DNA of 64,000 nt from an uncultured Alistipes sp. (lineage in GTDB: Bacteria; Bacteroidota; Bacteroidia; Bacteroidales; Rikenellaceae): positions 1 to 64,000 of the forward strand of contig CAPXWY010000002.1 of NCBI GenBank assembly GCA_948736885.1, written 5' to 3'. The position numbers and the translations under genes are program-made. Shown one piece after another: positions 37,732-45,800 of the stretch. The notes under the pieces were generated by a model. It worked only from the letters and a program-made list of their open reading frames with translations, made no database searches and was not told the DNA's origin. The number at the start of each line of letters is the position of its first letter. Position 1 is the first letter of the stretch.

Positions 37732-37920
37732 ATGGCAAAAAAAGAGCTGACCTACGAAGAAGCGATGACCCGGGTCGAGGAGATTCTGGGCCGCATCCAG
37801 CGCGAGGAGGTCACCGTCGACTCCCTGGCCGCCGAAATCAAGCGCGCCACCGAACTGATCGCCGCCTGCAAAGCGCGCCTGCTGAAAGCCGAAACCGAAG
37901 TGGACAAAATACTGGAATAA
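37732..37920 (+). CDS. xseB: Exodeoxyribonuclease VII small subunit
   Basis: A 62-residue helical protein, the size and pattern of XseB: LTYEEAMTRVEEILGRIQRE, then a second helix. It wraps the XseA coiled coil. It follows xseA by 70 bp and precedes the methyltransferase by 1 bp. Confidence 0.93.
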   Translation: MAKKELTYEEAMTRVEEILGRIQREEVTVDSLAAEIKRATELIAACKARLLKAETEVDKILE

Positions 37921-37921
37921 G

Positions 37922-38698
37922 ATGAAACGACTGATTCGCTGGGCCCTGAACCACCTGCCGCGCCCCGTGCTGCAACGCATGGCCGGATGGGCCGTGCCGC
38001 TTGTCGGGCTGTTCTACCGGGGACGCGGCGCGGAATGCCCCGTGTGCGGCGCCCGGTTCCGCCGGTTCCTCCCCTACGGCTATGTACACGCACGGTCCAA
38101 TGCGCTGTGCGCCAAGTGTCTTTCGCTCGAACGCCACCGCCTGCTGTGGCTTTACCTCACACGCGAGACCGATCTGCTGCGCACCTTCCCGCAGACGCTC
38201 CACATAGCCCCCGAAGTGTGCATCATGCGCCATCTGAAGCCCCATTTCGCGGCGCATCCCGAACGCTACGTCACCGCCGACCTTGAAAGCCCGCTGGCCG
38301 ACCTGCACTTCGACGTGCAACGGATTCCGCTGGCCGACGCCTCGGTCGACGTAGTGATCTGCAACCACCTGCTGGAACATGTGGCCGACGACCGCCGTGC
38401 CCTGCGCGAACTGCACCGCATTCTGCGTCCCGGGGTGGGGTGGGGAATTCTGCTGTCGCCCGTGGACCTGAACCGCGAAACGACCTACGAAGACGACACG
38501 ATCACCGACCCGGAACAGCGCACCCGCATCTTCGGGCAATACGACCACCGGCGCATCTACGGCCGAGACTATGCCGACCGCCTGCGCGAAGCCGGATTCG
38601 AAGCCCGCGACATCGACTACGCGGCCGCATTCACAGCAGAAGAACGGACCCGCTTCGCTCTGCCGGCGGACCACATCTACGTAGTACGCAAGAAGTAA
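37922..38698 (+). CDS. Class I SAM-dependent methyltransferase with N-terminal zinc-knuckle region
   Basis: A 258-residue protein. Near residues 39-63 it has CPVC followed by CAKC, a probable zinc site, and the methyltransferase fold follows with the typical FDVQRIPLADASVDVVICNHLLEHV region (motif IV/post-motif). The C-terminal part has LREAGFEARDIDY. The glycine motif I is weak (LHIAPE), as in the Methyltransf_11-like group linked to cell-surface sugars or lipids. Substrate unknown. It begins 1 bp after xseB and ends before a strong bidirectional terminator. Confidence 0.8.
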   Translation: MKRLIRWALNHLPRPVLQRMAGWAVPLVGLFYRGRGAECPVCGARFRRFLPYGYVHARSNALCAKCLSLERHRLLWLYLTRETDLLRTFPQTLHIAPEVCIMRHLKPHFAAHPERYVTADLESPLADLHFDVQRIPLADASVDVVICNHLLEHVADDRRALRELHRILRPGVGWGILLSPVDLNRETTYEDDTITDPEQRTRIFGQYDHRRIYGRDYADRLREAGFEARDIDYAAAFTAEERTRFALPADHIYVVRKK

Positions 38699-38751
38699 AA
38701 CGGAACCGGCCCCCGAAGAAAGAGAGCCGGCGTCGCATGCACCCCAAAATG

Positions 38752-38783
38752 AAAACGGATGCCGCAAATGCGGCATCCGTTTT
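38752..38783. terminator. Strong bidirectional terminator
   Basis: A perfect 15-bp stem (left arm 38752-38766, right arm 38769-38783) with a 2-nt loop. The arms begin and end in A4/T4, so it ends the methyltransferase operon and the convergent rplS. Confidence 0.92.
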
Positions 38784-38800
38784 CCGATTGCATCGGGAGA

Positions 38801-39181
38801 CTATTTCTCCGACGACGAAGTCATGCGCTTCTCCTTGATGCGGGCTTTCTTGCCCGTGAGGTTGCGCAGGTAGTAGATGCGGGCGCGGCGAACCACACCG
38901 ATCTTGTTGACCTCGATCTTCTCGATGTGGGGCGAATAGAGCGGGAAGATACGCTCGACACCCACGCCGTTCGAAATCTTGCGGATCGTGAACATCTTGG
39001 TCTTGCCCTGGCCCTTGATCTGGATAACCACACCGCGGAAGCTCTGGAGGCGCTCCTTGCTGCCCTCGACGATCTTGTAGGTCACGGTGATGGTGTCACC
39101 GGCCTTGAACGACGGCACGTCGGCGTCGGTCTTGGGCCACATCTGCTCGTTGACGAGCTTGATGATTGCGTCTTTGTTCAT
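38801..39181 (-). CDS. rplS: 50S ribosomal protein L19
   Basis: A 126-residue ribosomal protein at the 30S-50S interface. Family regions: [50 protein letters not shown] and [21 protein letters not shown]. It is monocistronic here, with a promoter at 39327-39357. Confidence 0.98.
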   Translation of the reverse strand: MNKDAIIKLVNEQMWPKTDADVPSFKAGDTITVTYKIVEGSKERLQSFRGVVIQIKGQGKTKMFTIRKISNGVGVERIFPLYSPHIEKIEVNKIGVVRRARIYYLRNLTGKKARIKEKRMTSSSEK

Positions 39182-39326
39182 TGTTGCAACGAATTTTTGC
39201 GTTTCGCATCCAACATTCCCGCTGCGCTCCGGCTACCATACGGAGACCCTGCCCCGTAATCCTGCGGTCGCCCGCTCTGCCGCAACACCCATTGGAAGAG
39301 GTTGATCTGCGTCCCCGAAGGGATGG

Positions 39327-39357
39327 CAAAGATAGGAAGTTTTTTTGTACCGAACAA
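39327..39357 (-). promoter_or_regulatory. Promoter of rplS
   Basis: On the minus strand TTG, 20 bp, TATCTTTG (39327-39334). The leader is about 140 nt, long enough for autogenous control, though I see no L19-type structure I can name. Confidence 0.75.
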
Positions 39358-39439
39358 ATACGGCACGAAATATTCATGCAACCGCCTGCGGCCGGCGCCG
39401 GAATGCAGAGTGCAATTCAGCTGCGACCGATATGCTGCG

Positions 39440-39465
39440 GTCTCGGCAAATTATTCGTATATTTG
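39440..39465 (+). promoter_or_regulatory. Promoter of surE, a truncated repeat copy
   Basis: TATATTTG at 39458-39465 is preceded by GTCTCGGCAAATTATTCG, which is the promoter repeat with its palindromic centre deleted. No TTG is found at the usual distance. Confidence 0.6.
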
Positions 39466-39487
39466 CCATGGATAAGAACCCGAAAGC

Positions 39488-40270
39488 ATGAACGAACGAC
39501 TGATACTGGTCACCAACGACGACGGATACGCCTCGAAGGGACTGGCCGCCGCCATCGAAGCGGTGAAAGGATTCGGCCGCGTGGTAGCGGTGGCTCCCGA
39601 GACGGCGCAGAGCGGCATGAGCCAGGCCATCACCATGTACAAACCCCTGTTTCTGAGACGCGTACGCCAGGAACCGGGCGTGGAGGTCTATGCCTTCTCG
39701 GGCACGCCGGTCGACTGCGTGAAGATGGCCTTCGACCACCTGCTGCGCGAAGAACGGGTCGACCTGGTCGTATCGGGCATCAACCACGGCTCCAACTCGG
39801 CCGTCAACGTACTCTACTCGGGAACGATGGGCGCCGCCATCGAGGGGAGCTTCTACGGCTGTCCGGCCGTGGGCCTCTCGCTCGACGACCACTCGCCCGA
39901 TGCCGACTTCGAAGCGGCCGTGCACTATGGCAGGCAGATCATCGGCGACCTGCTCGCACGGCCGGTCGGAACGCCCCTCTGTCTGAACGTCAACGTACCC
40001 GTCGGCAAGTCCGACGAACTGCACGGCGTCCGGCTCTGCCGGCAGAATGCGGGCTACTGGCGCGAAGAATTCTTCCGCCGCGAAGACCCCAACGGCCGCG
40101 AATATTTCTGGCTAACGGGCAACTTCGTGAACACCGAACCCGACGCCGAAGACACCGACGAATGGGCTCTGACCCGCGGATGGGTCACGATCGTGCCGGT
40201 CCAGGCCGACCTGACCGACTACCGGCGGCTGGAACAGCTCCGCACGACGTTCGCTCCGCACGCGAAGTAG
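39488..40270 (+). CDS. surE: 5'/3'-nucleotidase SurE
   Basis: A 260-residue metal-dependent phosphatase acting on nucleoside monophosphates and short polyphosphates. The metal site TNDDGY at the N-terminus, VAPETAQSG, SGTPVDCVK and SGINHGSNSAVNVLYSGTMGAA are all canonical. It is followed by a two-component pair after 48 bp, possibly in one transcript. Confidence 0.96.
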   Translation: MNERLILVTNDDGYASKGLAAAIEAVKGFGRVVAVAPETAQSGMSQAITMYKPLFLRRVRQEPGVEVYAFSGTPVDCVKMAFDHLLREERVDLVVSGINHGSNSAVNVLYSGTMGAAIEGSFYGCPAVGLSLDDHSPDADFEAAVHYGRQIIGDLLARPVGTPLCLNVNVPVGKSDELHGVRLCRQNAGYWREEFFRREDPNGREYFWLTGNFVNTEPDAEDTDEWALTRGWVTIVPVQADLTDYRRLEQLRTTFAPHAK

Positions 40271-40318
40271 CCCGAAACCCGGCATCGCTCACACAACCAA
40301 CGACAAATTACTGCCGCC

Positions 40319-41293
40319 ATGCTTATAAAAATCCTGCTTGTCATCTCCATCCTCGTACAGACGCTGGCCACGGTCTACGCCCTGCGGCTCGTACGCACCA
40401 CGAAATACAACTCGGTGTGGATTCTATTCATCGTGGGATTCTCGCTGCTCTCGGTCGAACGCGTGGTGCAGCTGCTGCTGGCCTGCGGCGCCGAGGTGAA
40501 CCCGCGGTGGTGGTTCGGCTATCTGGGCATCGTGGTGTCGGTATGTCTCTCGATCGGAGTGGTCTACGCCCACAAACTCTTCAAATACATCGCCCGGCTC
40601 AACCGCCAGCGCCAGACCCTCAACAAACGCATACTCACGGCCGTGCTGCGCACCGAGGAGAAGGCCCGGTCGCGCTTCTCGAAGGAACTGCACGACGGAC
40701 TGGGACCCCTGCTGTCGTCGGCCAAGATGTCGCTTTCGGCCCTTGCGCGCGAAGAACGCACGCCGGAACAACGCGAAATCATCGACAACACGACCTACGT
40801 AATCGACGAGGCCATCCGCTCGCTGCGCGAAATATCGAACAACCTGTCGCCCCACGTACTCAACGACTTCGGCCTGGCGCGCGGCGTCCAGCACTTCATC
40901 GACCGCAGCGCGGCGATGCACAACGTGCGCATCCGCTTCACGACCAACCTGCGCGCCGAACGCTACGACACCGACGTGGAGGTGATCCTCTACCGCGTGA
41001 TCTGCGAACTGATCAACAACTCGCTCAAGCACGCCGCCTGCACCAACGTCAACCTTTCGCTCTCGCGCGCCGGAACGACGCTCGTACTCGACTACAGCGA
41101 CAACGGCCGGGGATTCGACAGCAAGGCCATGATGGACTGCGGCATGGGACTCTCCAACATCGACTCGCGCATCAACTCGCTGGGCGGCACCTTCGACATC
41201 GACTCGGCCAAAGGCAAGGGCATGCACGCGACGATACGCATCGACACCCGCCGCGAACCGGCGCCAAGGGCGCACAAAACCGACCGCCGATGA
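40319..41293 (+). CDS. NarL/LiaS-type sensor histidine kinase
   Basis: A 324-residue kinase with membrane segments at about 1-22, 33-55 and 66-84, no large periplasmic domain, a DHp domain with His125 in KELHDGLGPLLSS (HisKA_3), and an HATPase_c domain with the N box CELINNSLKHA and G boxes DNGRGFD and GMGLSNIDSR. The lack of a big sensor domain suggests it senses membrane state, as in LiaS/VraS-type systems (inferred). The stop overlaps the response regulator start as ATGA. Confidence 0.92.
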   Translation: MLIKILLVISILVQTLATVYALRLVRTTKYNSVWILFIVGFSLLSVERVVQLLLACGAEVNPRWWFGYLGIVVSVCLSIGVVYAHKLFKYIARLNRQRQTLNKRILTAVLRTEEKARSRFSKELHDGLGPLLSSAKMSLSALAREERTPEQREIIDNTTYVIDEAIRSLREISNNLSPHVLNDFGLARGVQHFIDRSAAMHNVRIRFTTNLRAERYDTDVEVILYRVICELINNSLKHAACTNVNLSLSRAGTTLVLDYSDNGRGFDSKAMMDCGMGLSNIDSRINSLGGTFDIDSAKGKGMHATIRIDTRREPAPRAHKTDRR

Positions 41294-41928
41294 CACCCTG
41301 CAAGATCGTACTGGTCGACGACCATTCGCTGTTCCGCAACGGACTGCGCGGACTGCTCGAACGCAACGGCGACTGCCGCGTGGTGGGCGAGGCAGGCAGC
41401 GGCGAAGAATTCCTGTCGATGCTTCCGGGGCTGGAGGCCGACGTTGTGTTCATGGACTTTTCGATGCCGGGCATCGACGGTGCGCAAACCACCGAACGGG
41501 CCCTGGCCCTGCGGCCCGAACTGCGCTTCATCACTCTTTCGATGTTCGGTGAGGAGAGCTACTACACGCGCATGGTCGAAGCCGGGGCCCGGGGCTTTCT
41601 GCTGAAGGATTCGCAGATCGACGACGTGCTCGAAGCCATCCGGAGCGTCATGGGAGGAGGTTCCTATTTCAGTCCGCAGCTGCTCGTCTCGCTCGCTTCG
41701 CACATGCACACTCGCGACGACATCTCCGACGAACCGCTCTCGGCCCGCGAACGCGAGATTCTGGTGCTGGTCTGCCGCGGACTCTCCAACCAGGAGATCG
41801 CCGACGAACTTTTCATCTCGAAGCGCACGGTCGACAAGCATCGCGCCAACATCCTGGAAAAAACCGGATGCAAGAACACCGCTGCCCTGGTGGTTTTCGC
41901 CATCCGGAACGGTATCGTGGAAATTTAG
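41290..41928 (+). CDS. LuxR/NarL-family response regulator
   Basis: A 212-residue regulator. The receiver has acidic residues D10 and D11, phosphoacceptor D56 in VVFMDFSMPG, and Lys in FLLKDSQ. The C-terminal LuxR-type HTH reads LSAREREILVLVCRGLSNQEIADELFISKRTVDKHRANI. It overlaps its kinase gene by 4 bp, indicating a dedicated pair. Confidence 0.95.
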   Translation: MTPCKIVLVDDHSLFRNGLRGLLERNGDCRVVGEAGSGEEFLSMLPGLEADVVFMDFSMPGIDGAQTTERALALRPELRFITLSMFGEESYYTRMVEAGARGFLLKDSQIDDVLEAIRSVMGGGSYFSPQLLVSLASHMHTRDDISDEPLSAREREILVLVCRGLSNQEIADELFISKRTVDKHRANILEKTGCKNTAALVVFAIRNGIVEI

Positions 41929-42021
41929 GCAAGGTGAAAAGGGAAAGGTTTTTTTCGGCTGACAATCGGCAACACAAAGCCTTTCACTTCTCATCTTTCA
42001 CTTTCCCTTCGAAAAAGGCAG
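41929..42021. other. Short spacer after the response regulator
   Basis: AT-rich sequence with the near-palindrome AAAGGGAAAGG and CTTTCACTTTCCC at 41938-42007, a possible weak terminator. It is the left edge of the 1.16-kb gene-free accessory patch that runs to 43088. Confidence 0.4.
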
Positions 42022-42280
42022 CCTGCAGGTGCTGGACGCAGCGCACGGAAAAACCGTTGGCGCGTTTCGTTCCGTAGATCGGGCCCAACTCGCCCGACCA
42101 GTAACGCAGGAACGTCGCGTTCGGGCTATCGGATGCGTGGGTGGACGAAGACCAATAGCCAACGTGCGTGCCGACGTTCGTCAAGGCTCCCGTCGTATAG
42201 TTGCGGAAGCCCGTAGCAGGCGTTGACCGGCAATCGCTGGAGTGGATGCGGCGGAGAGGGAACAAGTTCAATTCAAAATG
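42022..42280 (-). pseudogene. FISUMP/C-type-lectin-like domain C-terminal fragment (cassette B)
   Basis: The minus strand encodes PATGFR, GYWSSS and the terminal FSVRCVQ, an unmistakable FISUMP-domain end. It lacks the N-terminal domain and signal peptide; only a GTG inside the border repeat could start it. It aligns without gaps to cassette A at 55-300: the first 26 bp (42244-42270 on the minus strand) and the last ~17 bp are the same, while most of the middle is different. It points toward the convergent two-component operon. Confidence 0.7.
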
Positions 42281-42299
42281 CACAACTTTACGATTAAGC
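42281..42299 (-). repeat. Border repeat copy
   Basis: Minus-strand GCTTAATCGTAAAGTTGTG, identical to 34-52 and 42754-42772, directly upstream of cassette B. Confidence 0.85.
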
Positions 42300-42643
42300 C
42301 AAAGTCAAGCCCCCGTAGGGAGATTAATGCACAATTAGTTTCTCGTGAGGTCTCAAAATTTCCATATATGTCATTCTGAGCGTTAGCGAAGAATCTATGA
42401 TGAACGCAGCGAGTGCAGAGGCCGCTTGCGGACTATGCCTTGCAAGGAGGAGAAAGACAAACGAAGTGCAGTCAAACATCTGTATGCTGACGATACGGAT
42501 TCTTCGTCGCTATGCTCCTCAGAATGACAGCCGGGGCGCTCGTTTTACCATCCTCGCTGCAAGTGTCGACCGCAGATGCTCAGAATGACAGACTGATTCT
42601 TAATTGTGAATTAATCTCCCCCTACGGGGGCTTGACTTCGGCT
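42297..42643. mobile_element. MITE-like element with 41-43-bp terminal inverted repeats
   Basis: The left end (42297-42337) and the reverse complement of the right end (42601-42643) match over about 41 bp with only a few differences, sharing GTCAAGCCCCCGTAGGG and ACAATTA. The 260-bp interior has no real gene. It contains a nested imperfect inverted repeat, TGTCATTCTGAGCG...GAAGAATC at 42369-42395 and its complement at 42498-42529. No transposase or clear target duplication is seen, so the label is provisional. Confidence 0.6.
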
Positions 42644-42720
42644 GTGCCTTGGATGGGCGGCGCCTCGGTCATGCTCGAACAAGTTCGGAATGACTCTCGG
42701 CTTGCACCATCATCACTCCT

Positions 42721-42772
42721 GCTCGGTAAAGACCGTGAACGGTCTTTACTCTCGCTTAATCGTAAAGTTGTG
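42721..42772 (+). repeat. Third copy of the hairpin border repeat
   Basis: Matches positions 1-52 with two differences. It contains the perfect hairpin GTAAAGACCGT-GA-ACGGTCTTTAC. No FISUMP cassette follows it here. Confidence 0.85.
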
Positions 42773-43035
42773 CATCTTGCATTGTGAATTCTGAATTATT
42801 CTCGGCTCCGCGGCAGGCTGGGATGAACAACTGGCGAAAGGACGGACCGATCGCCAGCGGACTGCTGAATCTGCAGCGCCGCACTGACAAAAGCCATGAC
42901 CCTTGCCACTCCGGGCGCGACGGCTACCTTGACCGAAGAGAAAACGGGGACATCGGAACTCCCCGCCGGATATAGCTAAGAACCGGCCCGGCCATAACGC
43001 TCACGAAGCCGTCCGATTCCCTTGCTCGCAGAACG
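42773..43035. other. Gene-free remainder before efp
   Basis: No repeats or genes that I can support. Confidence 0.5.
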
Positions 43036-43067
43036 AAGAACCCGGAACAGGCGTGTTCCGGGTTCTT
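43036..43067 (-). terminator. Hairpin terminator of efp
   Basis: A perfect 14-bp stem with a 4-nt loop lies 22 bp past the efp stop. It is followed on the minus strand by CGTTCTG, a weak U-tract. Confidence 0.7.
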
Positions 43068-43088
43068 CGTTTCGGCGTTCGAAACGCC

Positions 43089-43661
43089 TTACTTGATGCG
43101 CTCGTAATACTCGCGGGTGCGGGTATCGACGCGGATCTTGTCGCCGGTGTTGATGAACAGCGGCACGCGGACCGTGGCGCCGGTGTTGACCGTAGCGGGC
43201 TTCAGCGAGTTGGTCGACGCCGTGTCGCCCTTGATGCCCGGCTCGGTGTAGGTCACCTCCATGTCGACGATCGGGGGCAGTTCGGCCGAAAGGACGGTCT
43301 CCTTCTCGGTGTGGAACATCACCTCGACGATCTGGCCGTCGGCCATCAGGTCGTAGTTGTTGATGAGGCTCTTTTCGATGTTGATCTCCTCGAAAGTCTC
43401 GGTGTGCATGAAGTGCGCACCCAGGTCGTCCTCGTAGGTGAACTGGTAGGGGCGGCGCTCGACGCGCACCTGCTCGATCTTCTGGCTCACGGACGAGAAG
43501 GTGTTCTCGAGGACGCGGCCGTTCTCCAGGTTCTTGAGTTTCGAACGGACGAATGCGGGGCCCTTGCCCGGCTTGCAATGCTGGAAATCGACCACAAGAA
43601 AAGTCTTGCCGTCCATTTCGATGCACATGCCGATCTTGATGTCGGCGGCAGTGATGGTCAT
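43089..43661 (-). CDS. efp: Elongation factor P
   Basis: A 190-residue factor that rescues ribosomes stalled at polyproline. The tip loop reads HCKPGKGPAFVR with Lys33 at the position modified in other bacteria. The three-domain length and C-terminal GATVRVPLFINTGDKIRVDTRTREYYER are typical. The modification enzymes are not in this window. It is monocistronic. Confidence 0.97.
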   Translation of the reverse strand: MTITAADIKIGMCIEMDGKTFLVVDFQHCKPGKGPAFVRSKLKNLENGRVLENTFSSVSQKIEQVRVERRPYQFTYEDDLGAHFMHTETFEEINIEKSLINNYDLMADGQIVEVMFHTEKETVLSAELPPIVDMEVTYTEPGIKGDTASTNSLKPATVNTGATVRVPLFINTGDKIRVDTRTREYYERIK

Positions 43662-43693
43662 AGCTCTGTCGTTTTGGAATTTTTAGCTGACCG

Positions 43694-43701
43694 CAAATTT
43701 A
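43694..43701 (-). promoter_or_regulatory. -7 box for efp
   Basis: Minus strand TAAATTTG, 33 bp before the ATG. Confidence 0.5.
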
Positions 43702-43822
43702 CGAAAATTTCCGCTAAAGTGCAAAAAAGCGGCCGTTGCATCGTACGGAGGCGAACCGCAAGGTTCCGGCGCAGCGGAACGGCCGGGCGAACGAGGGGCG
43801 GATTCGGAATCAGGCATCGGCC

Positions 43823-44431
43823 CTACAACTCGATGGCCTTGCATTTCCAACCGCACCGGCGGATCTTCTCGAGCGTGCGCGGCAAGGCGTAACGCATGTT
43901 GCGGAAAGCCTTTTCGCTGTCGTGGAAAACGACGATCGCACCGGGAGCGAGGTGCTTGACGACATTCTTCAGACATGCGCGGGGCGAAAGCGTGCGGTTG
44001 TAGTCGCGCGAGATGACGTCCCACATCACCAACTTGTAACGCTGACCCAGGAAACGCGCCTGCGCCGGGGTGATGCGGGCGTAGGGAGGCCGGAACAGAT
44101 CGCTGCGGATCAGATCGTTGGCGAAATCCACGTCTTCGGTGTAACGCTCCAGGCTCATGCCCCAACCTTTCTGATGGGAATAGGTGTGGTTGCCCACGCG
44201 GTGACCGGCATCGACGATGCGCTGGTAGAGGTCGGGGTACATCTCCACGTTCTTGCCCAGGACGAAAAAGGTCGCTTTGGCACCGTACTTGTCCAACGTG
44301 GAGAGGATCCACTCGGTGATACCGGGCGTGGGGCCGTCGTCGAAAGTGAGGAACACCCCTTCGGGATCGTCGATCTCCCAAATCAGATCGGGCATCAGCC
44401 GGCGGATTATTTTGGGCGGTTTGAGTCGCAT
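43823..44431 (-). CDS. NodB-type polysaccharide deacetylase
   Basis: A 202-residue metal-dependent carbohydrate esterase family 4 enzyme. It has the TFDDGPT motif (catalytic base and metal ligand), HTYSHQ (metal His pair), RPPYAR and the C-terminal VVFHDSEKA. There is no signal peptide, so it may act in the cytoplasm or leave by another route; in Bacteroidota this short form is common. A -7 box (TAATTTTG, 44436-44443) is adjacent to the start. Confidence 0.92.
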   Translation of the reverse strand: MRLKPPKIIRRLMPDLIWEIDDPEGVFLTFDDGPTPGITEWILSTLDKYGAKATFFVLGKNVEMYPDLYQRIVDAGHRVGNHTYSHQKGWGMSLERYTEDVDFANDLIRSDLFRPPYARITPAQARFLGQRYKLVMWDVISRDYNRTLSPRACLKNVVKHLAPGAIVVFHDSEKAFRNMRYALPRTLEKIRRCGWKCKAIEL

Positions 44432-44435
44432 GGGG

Positions 44436-44443
44436 CAAAATTA
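44436..44443 (-). promoter_or_regulatory. -7 box for the deacetylase gene
   Basis: Minus strand TAATTTTG, which ends only 4 bp from the ATG at 44431. If it is used the transcript is almost leaderless; it may be fortuitous. Confidence 0.35.
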
Positions 44444-44508
44444 CGCAAAATTCCGGGCCGATGCCAAAAAAAGTTGATACGTCCCGGTCGTCTTTGGCGG
44501 TTCCGAGA

Positions 44509-44715
44509 CTATCTCGGCAAAAAGCAAGCAAGCAGGTTTTTGTTCTCGGCTTATTCGTATCTTTGGCTTGCGCCGAAGCTACTCCGCCTCAACAAAATCC
44601 AAACTATGTTTGGTTTTGTATTCGGCTTATTCGTATCTTTGACTCTGTCTTAGATACTTTCGCCTCGGGAATGCTCAAATAAATTTGGCATTCCGCTCGG
44701 CTACTCGTATCTTTG
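44509..44715 (+). repeat. Three promoter-repeat units, each with an intact -7 box
   Basis: TATCTTTG occurs at 44558-44565, 44634-44641 and 44708-44715, spaced 76 and 74 bp apart. Each is preceded by a palindrome (for example AATGCTCAAATAAATTTGGC region in the last) and CTCGGCT. The last -7 lies 24 bp before the DUF4837 start, and its TTTG sits 20 bp upstream. The units are more diverged from each other than those before prfA. Confidence 0.85.
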
Positions 44716-44739
44716 TGAAAACCGTAAACTTGTAACGCC

Positions 44740-45759
44740 ATGAAAACATCCGTCCGTCTGCTCTTCGCGGCATGCGTCGCCGTTGCGGCGACCGCCTGCG
44801 ACGCTTTCCACAAACTTTCCGGATCGCCGCTCAAGGCCTCGCAGGGTGCGCCCTACGAAGTGATCGTAGTCTGCGAACAACGCGAATGGACGGGCGAAAC
44901 CGGCGAAGCGCTGCGCAACACACTCACGGCGCCGATCCCCAATCTCAACCAGACCGAACCGCATTTCGACGTACTGCGCGTCCGTGCGCAGGATTTCACG
45001 GGGATGATCGCCGACCACCGCAACATCCTCAAGGTCGTGACCGACCCCTCGCTGGACAAGATAACCATAGGCGCGCGCTACAATGTCACCGCGACGCCGC
45101 AGATCGTGCTGACCCTGCAAGGCCCCGACGACCGGACGCTGGCGGGCTATCTGGCCGAAAACGGCGGCAAACTGACCGAGCTCCTGGAGACCGCCGAACG
45201 CACCCGCGATGTCGAATTCGCCAAAAAATACGGCGTTCCGGGCATCGAGAAAGCCATTCGCCAGCACTTCGGGGCGGAGATGGCCGTTTCCAAGGGATAT
45301 GTTCTCGCCGCCGAACAGCCCGACTTCATCTGGGCGCGCTACGAATATCCGGCCGCCAGCCAGGGTTTCTTCATCTATTCCTATCCCTACGAAGGTCCCG
45401 CCTCGCTCTCGCGCGAAGCGCTCGTGGCGGCACGCAACAAGTTCGCGGCACGCATTCCGGGCCCCTCCGACGGCTCCTACATGGTCACGGCCGACGTCGT
45501 CGACCCCGACTACCGGGTCTATGAAGCCAACGGCCGGACCTGGTACGAGCTGCGCGGCTTCTGGGATGTCGCCAACGACTACATGGGCGGTCCTTTCGTC
45601 AGTTTCTCCACGGTCGACACCGCGAGGGGCCGCGTCTTCACGCTCGACTGCTACGTCTACTCACCCAAGCTCCGCAAGCGCAACTTCCTGCGCGGCGTGG
45701 AACACCTGCTCCACACGGTGGAGTTCCCGGCGCCCGACGCGCCCGGCCACGAAGCCTGA
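44740..45759 (+). CDS. DUF4837 family lipoprotein
   Basis: A 339-residue protein with lipoprotein signal (CVAVAATAC, lipid Cys at about 20). The mature part matches the Bacteroidota DUF4837 family: YEVIVVCEQREWTGETGEALRNTL near the N-terminus, and near the C-terminus RTWYELRGFWDVANDYMGGPFVSF and RNFLRGVEHLLHTVEF. Function is unknown. It is driven by the triple promoter repeat and followed after 41 bp by the cardiolipin synthase gene. Confidence 0.9.
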   Translation: MKTSVRLLFAACVAVAATACDAFHKLSGSPLKASQGAPYEVIVVCEQREWTGETGEALRNTLTAPIPNLNQTEPHFDVLRVRAQDFTGMIADHRNILKVVTDPSLDKITIGARYNVTATPQIVLTLQGPDDRTLAGYLAENGGKLTELLETAERTRDVEFAKKYGVPGIEKAIRQHFGAEMAVSKGYVLAAEQPDFIWARYEYPAASQGFFIYSYPYEGPASLSREALVAARNKFAARIPGPSDGSYMVTADVVDPDYRVYEANGRTWYELRGFWDVANDYMGGPFVSFSTVDTARGRVFTLDCYVYSPKLRKRNFLRGVEHLLHTVEFPAPDAPGHEA

Positions 45760-45800
45760 CGGCGCGCGCCGCACAGGCGCAGGCACCAACCGTTCAGCCC

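Noticed and set aside
39166..41289. A long plus-strand frame upstream of the response regulator
   Set aside because: It overlaps surE and the kinase in another frame; only the last 212 codons are the response regulator.
42022..42280. Diversity-generating retroelement variable region
   Set aside because: There is no reverse transcriptase or template in the window, and differences from the other cassette occur at all bases including third positions, not only where one copy has adenine.
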